Source of the DNA: Pegoplata infirma
Lineage: Eukaryota > Arthropoda > Insecta > Diptera > Anthomyiidae
NCBI GenBank assembly: GCA_963921195.1
Contig: OY992537.1
Location: 61,430,400-61,494,399, forward strand
Length of the DNA: 64,000 nt
Direction of reading: 5' to 3'
Shown here in pieces: positions 56,787 through 64,000 of the stretch. Made by a program: the position numbers and the translations under genes. The notes beneath the pieces were generated by a model that saw only the letters and a program-made list of their open reading frames with translations, had not been told where the DNA came from and made no database searches. The number at the start of each line of letters is the position of its first letter. The first letter of the stretch is position 1.

Positions 56787-58200
56787 TTTTATTTAATATG
56801 ATTACACTGTGCTACGAATTTGGGATCGCCAAGTTTATCTTGAATGGAACAAAAAAATAATTAAAGTATACCATTAGTAGACCAAAACCCCCCGAAGGAT
56901 TTTGAAAACTTAGATCGAATTGTTTTTATATGTGTTGATTTACAATTTTACTTTTTTATGCATTTTGCTAATATCACACGAGCCTTTGGCCTGTTACACT
57001 TTAGTGAAATTCGTTGCAAAAAATTTTTGTATTCTTTGAGAATATCTGAAAAAATGACTCTTAAAAATGGGATACAGACTGTTAATAAAATCAAAGAAAA
57101 GACCGACATCAAATTTCACTGAAGAACCAGCAAAATTTTCAGTTCCAAATTATCGGTTTCAAAACGCATCATATTATCCTGCAACCGATTCTACTTTAAA
57201 TTACAAAATCAATGACTATTGTTTGAAATTGTCCAGAAAGCAATCGTTTTTTAGAGCAAGTAGTTTTTTTGAAAAAAATAATTTTACTTTGAAAATTTTG
57301 TTGTGATTACATTTTTCAAAAAAAAAATCCTGGGATTATTTAGCTCAGAAGTGGATCTAATAAAATGTATTTGGCTTATTCCAAACGCATATAAAAAAAT
57401 TAAAAACTTCAGTGGGCCATATAAAAAGAACTCGTGCTAAGTTTTAAAAAACCCTGCGGGGGTTAAGTCTACTAATGTTATACTTTTATTTCTTTTTGGT
57501 CCCACTCAAGATACAAAATCGTGTTGCACAGTGTTATATGTTTTATTAGTTTGTAGTGTATTTTTGTACTTCATTTTGTAAATAGTTTTCTTTTTTTTAT
57601 TTTTTTTATATTATTTATATTAATATTTTGCTTTAAATATTATAGATTCCTATTATTAATTATTTTCTTCTATAAGATTTGCTTTTACATCAGTAACAAT
57701 TTTATTTCAGAAAATTTAAATTATATTTTAAAATAATTTTCAAATTAAAATCTAAAATTTTAAACTTAAAAACACAAATGAAATTTTCTGAAATAATCTT
57801 TGAAATGATTGTAGATTGACTTTTTAAGCAGTTTTATGCCATATATTTTTTATTGTTTCTAATTTAAATTTCTTTTATTACACATTATTGGGGTTTTATA
57901 TAACAATTTTTGCTTGTTTTTTTTTTGACTTAATACTATATTAGTTTCGTGATTTTGTTTTATTTTTAATTTTAATGTAAATATTTTTAATGTGTTTTAC
58001 ATTTTAAATTGCCATTTATGTATGTTCTTATTACAAATTCAAATACTTGATATAATTTTTAAGTTATGTATACACAAAACGTCGATTATCAAATATGTTG
58101 CATATCGATAAATTAAACATTTCAAATTTATTAATGTATATACAAAAAAATCAATTGCTTTCAAAGAAACAATAAAATATGAAATATTTAAAAAATTATT
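56787..58200 (+). other. papi 3' flank, probable 3' UTR
   Basis: Candidate poly(A) signals are ATTAAA at 56860 and AATAAA at 58171-58176. The region contains a relative of the Uch-intron miniature element (57133-57307) and is otherwise AT-rich without coding signal. Which signal is used cannot be decided from sequence alone. Confidence 0.5.
57133..57307. mobile_element. Relative of the Uch-intron miniature element
   Basis: 'cagcaaaattttcagttccaa', 'aaaacgcatcatattatcctgcaaccg', 'gcaatcgttttttagagcaa' and 'gaaaattttgttgtgattac' align with 8018-8341, without the inner insertion. The outer CCCAG ends are partly lost. Confidence 0.8.
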
Positions 58201-58544
58201 TGTAGTTTGTGCTTTTTTGATAAAATTGTTTTTCCTCTATGTAGTCTCGGTGAGGACTTAGAAATTTTTTTAATGATTTTTTTACTACAAACGAAAAAAA
58301 AAGTTGCCAAAAAATGTTAGTGTCTGTTACTTGGAAAATTTTAAAAATTTAAAAAAGTTTCCAAAAAATGTTATTGTCTGGGACTTAAAAAATTAAAAAA
58401 AAAATCTAAAAGCATTCCAAAGTCAAAAAAAATTGTCCGGAATTTTCGAACAAAAAATTGTGGGACTTTCAGATTTTTTTTAAATTTGTCAAAAATTTAT
58501 AAGTTTGCCATTCTGTCATGGCATTCATTGAAATATTGGTCTTA

Positions 58545-59245
58545 CCCAGGAAAAACTCGGTAATGTGTGGTGAAAAGTAATGATTACCAATCACATTACT
58601 TATAACCACTACTCATTACCATCTGCATTACTTTAGTCCGAAAAGTAACTAGTGTCTTTTATTATCATATAAAATTACTTATTTGTAATAATATAAATAA
58701 CTGGTTGTTAATAATGTGAGAAAAAAGTACTTATTTTCAAGTTTAATTGGGAAATTAAGACTTAAACAAACAAAAGAAAAATTGTATAGGTTTCAGTTTT
58801 CAGAGTAAATCATCACGTTTGCTGTAATTTTGTTTTGTCTTACTTACGTCTGTAAATTGGAATAAGAATTCAAGAAAAATTTCGGACGTAACATATCATT
58901 TATAAAATGTAAAAAAACAAAATTTTTATTAAAAAATAGCAAAAATATCAGGACGTTTTAGATCCGGGTTTGTAAAATATACAAAACTAGTTATTTAAAA
59001 GCTCAAAGTAACTACTTTTTAATCCCATTTGATACCTAGTTATTTTACTCCTTATTGGTAATGGCATTTGACTACTTATTCGTAATCCGAGACAGTAATT
59101 AATTATTTATCTCTTTACTCTTCACTAGTTATTTTTGTCTCACGCCCTTGTTAAAATAATTAGTGTTTCATTCAATAAGTAAGTAGTGATTAACATTTGT
59201 TTCGGATTACAAAACCCATTACTAGTAATGTCAGTTTTTGCTGGG
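58545..59245. mobile_element. CCCAG-ended element, single copy
   Basis: TTACCCAGGAAAAACTCGGT at the left and TTTTTGCTGGGTAA at the right form terminal inverted repeats. The interior repeats 'gtaatgagtagttat'-like units and aligns with 24777-25302 ('gtaatgtg-tgtgaaaagtaatga'). Confidence 0.78.
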
Positions 59246-59390
59246 TAATAATATGGTAATGCAGAATTTAACTTTTTTACTTGATTTTATTATTTTTTTT
59301 TTTAATTTTCAAAAACTTAAAATTTAGTGTAAATTTGGCAAAAATTCAAAAATCTGCAAGACATTTTATTTTTATTTTTTAACATTATAA

Positions 59391-59520
59391 TAGGTCTTTT
59401 CAATTATCTTACTAAAATCTACTATTTTTACTACAGCTGGAAATTTTCAATACAAAAAGTAAATAAAACTTTTCAGTTGTAGTAAAAATAGTAAGAAATT
59501 TAGGTAATTAAATGGACCTA
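59391..59520. mobile_element. 130-bp hairpin miniature element
   Basis: It begins TAGGTCTTTTCAATTATCTT and ends 'aggtaattaaatggaccta'. 'ctactatttttactaca' pairs with 'tgtagtaaaaatagtaag'. Arms are about 50 bp with a short loop. Confidence 0.75.
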
Positions 59521-59939
59521 ATGTTTTTTGCCTAGAGTCTAATTTTAAAAGTGACGCAAGACACCTTCTCAGTTTGACTACTGACGTCTAAAAAAAAACG
59601 AAATTAAAATTACTGTTTTCATTTTCTTAAAAAAAATCATACAAAAATTTAATTTCTGGATGATTCCCAATTTTCCCTTTTTTTCTTAAAACTCCACAAC
59701 AATAGATAGAAATCGCTAGATCGGCTTAAAATATATTGAGAATCATGAACAAATGCACTTTATTTGGTCCAAGTATTTCGATTATTAAAATAATAAAAAA
59801 TCTAAGCAAGAAGACAATAACATGCGGCCACAAAATGCATCTAAAATTCAAAATTTGCGTAATGAACTATTTTTAACAAATTGATTCTGCTAATGTCTCT
59901 AATTTATTTTTACTCCATGCTGAAACGGGCATTTCTTTC

Positions 59940-60370
59940 TTCCATCTCAAAAAAAAACAAGTGAGAGTGTTACATTCGGCTGTGCCGAATCTTTATACCC
60001 TCCAAAATGTAAAAAACAATAATAAAATAAACAGGGGCGTCTTGCTGTTTTGGGGGGGGGGGTTGGTGTGAGACGTTAGGGGGCACCTTCCCCTTGCGAT
60101 TTTGAACTTCTTCTGAGATAAGAAAGTTGCATTTGCTTAGCAAAAGTACAAAAAACCCTGCCAAAAATGCGGTTTTTCTTAGGTTGGTTTAGTTCTCCAA
60201 GGGGGAACTTTTTTCCCCTTGGTCCGATTTTGCCCATTTCCGAACTTAACCTGCCTAGGAATATAAGACATATTCGTGCTTAACTTCGGAAGTCTAGCTC
60301 TTTTATTTTGGACTGTATCGTGTCTTCTACAGACGGACGGACGGACGGACATCGCTAGATATCTTAGAAT
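59940..60370. repeat. Dispersed repeat fragment with (GACG)n, and adjoining CCGTTA repeats
   Basis: It begins 'tttataccctccaaaatg' and ends with 'acggacggacggacatcgct'. A run of 'taccgttaccgat' repeats follows to about 60500. A G-run of ten lies at 60053. No coding gene; the frame at 59970-60164 is in the repeat. Confidence 0.6.
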
Positions 60371-60788
60371 CAGTGTTGGCTACCGTTACCGATTAAAAAC
60401 CCTTTAATTGACTACCGTTACCGTTACCAATACCGAAATAAAAATTTTTAAATACCGTTACCGATAAAAACCGTTACCTTTATTCGGATTATTACCGGTA
60501 TTATATCGGTTTTGTTTTTTTTTTGTGAATTTAAAACATATTAAAATATTTTTTATATATTTAAAATAAAAAAAATTGTTTGTTCATTGCCAATCCAACC
60601 AATGATCTTATTCGCAATTAACTAAATTCGAATATCGGTTTTGGGCCTCATTAAGATTTTATATTATTTTGATCAGTGATTGATTGTAAGAGATGTTCGT
60701 CTTTCCATCTGTAGAAGACACGATACTATCGAAAATAATCGTGCTACACTGCTGGTACAAATACGTCTTATGGGCATAGGCTGGTTAA

Positions 60789-62171
60789 TAGGGTGGGTCG
60801 ATGAAATGCATATTTGCGAATCTCGTGTACTAATAGCAAAAACTCGACGCGCATTTTCGAGCTGATAACGGGAAAAATCATGAAAAAATTTTAGGAGGGT
60901 ACTTTTAGGCCTCTACAAGCGGTTTTAGTTCGCGGTTTTTGGAAAAAAAATATTTTTTTTGATTTTTTAAAAATATTTTAAAAATTAAGTAAAATAATGC
61001 TTATTACAAAACAATATCCAAACAAAATTTATCTCGCCAATTTTAGCCCGTGGATGCGTTTTTATACCCAGAAAAGTTCGATTTATATATAGAAAAAAAA
61101 AAATATTTTTTATTTCATAATAGCACTCAAATGGTGCATAAGGCCAATTTAAGAACATGAATGATAAAAATTAAAAAATTGCGGGTATTTATAGCAATCC
61201 ACAAGTGCAAAAAATTCGCAAATTCGAAAAAAATTAAAAATGGGTATCAAAATTTTGGTAAAATAAAGCGTTTTAAGATAATGATAAAAAAACAAAACAA
61301 ATTGGCGGCTATTTATAACAATTCGCAAGCGCAAAAAATTCGCAAGTACCAAAAAAAATTAAAAAATGGAAAAATGGCTATCAAATTTTTGGTAAAATAA
61401 AGCGTTTTCAGAAAAAAAATAAAAAATATATATTAGAGGATCAATATGGTCCATGGATGCATTTTGAAAATCTGATGTTTTTTTGTTTACAGATTTTCAA
61501 AATGCATCCATAGACCATATTGATCATCTAATATATTTTTTGTTTTTTTTCTGAAAACGCTTTATTTTACCAAAAATTTGATACCCATTTTTCCATTTTT
61601 TAATTTTTTTTGGTACTTGCGAATTTTTTGCGCTTGCGAATTGTTATAAATAGCCGCCAATTTGTTTTGTTTTTTTATCATTATCTTAAAACGCTTTATT
61701 TTACCAAAATTTGATACCCATTTTTAATTTTTTTTTAATTTGCGAATTTTTTGCACTTGTGGATTGCTATAAATACCCGCAATTTTTTAATTTTTATCAT
61801 TCATGTTCTTAAATTGGCCTTATGCACCATTTGAGTGCTATTATGAAATAAAAAATATATTTTTTTTCTATATATAAATCGAACTTTTCTGGGTATAAAA
61901 ACGCATCCACGGGCTAAAATTGGCGAGATAAATTTTGTTTGGATATTGTTTTGTAATAAGCATTATTTTACTTAATTTTTAAAATATTTTTAAAAAATCA
62001 AAAAAAATATTTTTTTTCCAAAAACCGCGAACTAAAACCGCTTGTAGAGACCTAAAAGTACCCTCCTAAAATTTTTTCATGATTTTTCCCGTTATCAGCT
62101 CGAAAATGCGCGTCGAGTTTTTGCTATTAGTACACGAGATTCGCAAATATGCATTTCATCGACCCACCCTA
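60789..62171. mobile_element. 1.4-kb near-perfect palindrome
   Basis: It begins TAGGGTGGGTCGATGAAATG and ends CATTTCATCGACCCACCCTA. The arms of about 690 bp pair almost without interruption to a short loop near 61480 ('tgtttttttgtttaca'). Only a few substitutions and one-base indels separate the arms. No clear target duplication is seen. The open frames at 60680-60865 and 61149-61400 are arm sequence. Confidence 0.92.
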
Positions 62172-62731
62172 CACCCAAAAAAAAACAATTGTGGATTTAT
62201 TTAATTTTAGGGTATAATTTACCTAAGTTTTTTCGCAGGAATCCAACTTGAAAAGTTTTTAAGCAACTTATAAAAAAAACTTTGGTAAAAAGTTAAAAAA
62301 AAAAAAAAATGACATTTAAAATAGAAAACTTAGGCAAATATCCTTTTTTTTACTTCATTAAAGTTTCAAGGAACTTATACAACTTAACTTAATTAACATT
62401 GACGAATTTCATTTTTTTTTTTTTAATTATAACCAATTAAGCTAAGCAAATTTGATGAATTTGAATTTTCAAGTTACCAAAAAATATTATAACTTGTACC
62501 TATTTTACTTTTTCTGTTTAACTAATTTTTTCACGTCTCTTTTGCTTAAAAAATATGATAAATTACAGAAAAAAGTCTTTGTTGTTTATATTTTTGTCCA
62601 TTTAAATAAAAACACGATTTTTATTTTTATATTTAACACACACTTTATTCATTATGTTCATTATAACATTTTATATAATTTAGTTAATACATAGTTATCA
62701 TACTGTTTATGTAAATAAAGGAAATATATAC
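62172..62731. other. AT-rich spacer, no gene
   Basis: Poly(A)/poly(T)-rich. The frame at 62452-62694 is Phe/Tyr/Asn-rich low-complexity sequence without a domain. Confidence 0.5.
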
Positions 62732-62972
62732 ATATGAAGGGCTTACTGCAAGAACTTGATAAGCAACATTTTATTTTTTCGTTTTTTGCCTTCTGCTGAT
62801 GTTCCATTGACAGATTTTTGGCAGAAGTCTTGCTTTAAGCCTTCGTAGAAGTATATTGAGAATAAAAGTTCTGCAAAAGTTATATTTTCTACATTATTTT
62901 AAAAGTTTTAAGGCAAAAACCACCATAAAATGAAATGTTGCTTATCGAGTTTTTACAATAAGCCCTTCATAT
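62732..62972. mobile_element. Miniature element, TATGAAGGGCTTA ends
   Basis: 'tatgaagggcttactg' pairs with 'aataagcccttcata', and 'gataagcaacattttatttt' pairs with 'aaatgaaatgttgcttatc'. It is 241 bp and lies in a TA-rich target, as for TA-inserting miniature elements. Confidence 0.8.
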
Positions 62973-63604
62973 ATATTATTTAAGTTACAAGGTAACATAT
63001 ATTTAATAACAATTCAAAATATACATAGTTGATATTGTGGTATAATGATGGAATTCGAACGATTTCAATTTTGATCGATTTCACTAAAAATCGAAATTTG
63101 AAAAGTAAATAGAAAAGCTAAAATATCTTAAAATTGTTTTTAAAGGCTTAAGTTGAATCAAATATATGAATTTATACAATTTTATCTCATTTTAATTATA
63201 AATATTTCAAAATAATCTAGATTGAAAATTCAAAAACGATCTATTTGAAATCGATCGATTTCCATCACATGGGGGATTATAAAAAAAATACTGAAGATTG
63301 AATAACAATATATAAAAATTAACAAAAAATTTGTGAGTTTGAATTAAAAATAGCATTGAATTGGTTTTTATATGATAGTATTATGTTATTTTAATATAAT
63401 AGTTTTAACAATAAAAAGTCGAATTGAGTTATTCTGTAAAAAAACACTAAAGATTAAATAACGATAAATATCAATTAACAAAAAAGTTTAAGTTTTATTT
63501 AGAAATAGAATACAAAAAAAGATTTCGTTTAATTGTTTTTTTTTAAGATAGTTTTACCATCCTCGATGTCTTTTTTTATGATAAAATAACAAGTGTTATG
63601 GGTA
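62973..63604. other. AT-rich spacer, no gene
   Basis: 'gatcgatttcactaaaaatcg' and 'gaaatcgatcgatttcc' are short palindromes near 63070 and 63248. Nothing else was recognised. Confidence 0.5.
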
Positions 63605-63755
63605 TATGATACTTACTTTTTTCAAGTTACTAGTTGCTAACTTTTTAAGGGGTTTTCTATGAAACTTCAACACAATGTTTTGAATGTATCGTAATTCCCA
63701 TAGAAAAACTCTAATAAAGTTGACATCTAGTTACCTGAAAAAAGCAAGTGTCATA
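63605..63755. mobile_element. Palindromic miniature element (copy 2)
   Basis: It begins TATGATACTTACTTTTTTCA and ends AAAAGCAAGTGTCATA. 'ttcaagttactagttgct' and 'aattcccatagaaaaactc' match copy 1 at 1885-2045. Confidence 0.78.
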
Positions 63756-64000
63756 CACCTATTATTACGATATTTTACAATGTAAACCTTAATTGTTAAG
63801 TGAAATATTCAAGACACAATTAGGGAATTTACATGGGTATCGTATTTGTTGTATATGATGTATGTACTATCCAAAAACAGGTTTGGTAAAAATTATTTAT
63901 CGCTCATTTGATAATTTTCTCTTAGATTCTCTTCTTGTTAGCATACTTGAAAATAGCACACAAAACATAGGTATAAATGTTGTATCGTCATATCGTGTAA
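63756..64000. other. AT-rich end of window, nothing recognised
   Basis: No gene or repeat boundary is seen. Confidence 0.5.

Noticed and set aside
59970..60164. 64-codon minus-strand frame with Pro-rich segment
   Set aside because: It lies in a dispersed repeat containing a G10 run, with no homology recognised.
60781..62179. hAT-type duplication around the 1.4-kb palindrome
   Set aside because: Eight-base flanks CTGGTTAA and CACCCAAA do not match, so the mechanism of origin is left open.

Overview
This AT-rich window is a eukaryotic, intron-containing dipteran sequence. Base composition, the orthology of the genes and the dispersed-repeat types suggest a calyptrate fly, most likely a blowfly; that is an inference. 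Introns are short except where mobile DNA has entered them, the genes sit in islands, and most of the window is a nested mosaic of small DNA transposons, fold-back elements, tandem repeats and truncated retroelements.

Four protein genes can be reconstructed exon by exon. (1) 2367-4016 (+): a 250-residue protein with a SAM domain and a C-terminal tail anchor, most like Daedalus of the mitochondrial piRNA machinery. (2) 6156-8783 (+): Uch, a 227-residue UCH-L1/L3-type ubiquitin hydrolase with an intact active site. (3) 8972-15027 (-): a 216-residue homologue of CDK2-interacting protein (CINP). Its last exon lies 5.35 kb from the others, and its 3' end converges on that of Uch. (4) 53360-56786 (+): papi (TDRKH), 605 residues, with an N-terminal membrane anchor, two KH domains and a Tudor domain. 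Genes 1 and 4 both belong to the outer-mitochondrial-membrane piRNA assembly platform.

Layout: 1-2.3 kb diverged tandem and dispersed repeats; 2.4-15.0 kb gene island (daed-like, Uch, CINP-like) with transposons in introns and gaps; 15.2-20.7 kb a CGG-rich hAT-type miniature element, a 35-bp tandem array, a 3.3-kb fold-back element holding a 194-bp array, and a tRNA-derived SINE; 21-31 kb nested inverted-repeat elements, one carrying two tRNA-like modules; 31.1-33.4 kb a fully palindromic hAT-type element and another hAT-type element; 34.2-36.7 kb a 5'-truncated LINE split by a hAT-type element; 37.5-46.9 kb more fold-back and miniature elements and the 3' end of a second LINE; 47.9-52.2 kb a longer hAT-type relative and a 1.8-kb palindrome; 53.3-56.8 kb papi; 57-64 kb its 3' flank, more miniature elements and a 1.4-kb near-perfect palindrome.

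The strongest structural evidence is matched target-site duplications (TSDs) read directly at element ends: 4941-5694, 15255-15454, 16870-20181, 31124-31651, 35609-36171, 38599-39379, 20445-20639 and 44313-44882. No rRNA, intact tRNA, CRISPR or bacterial feature was seen.
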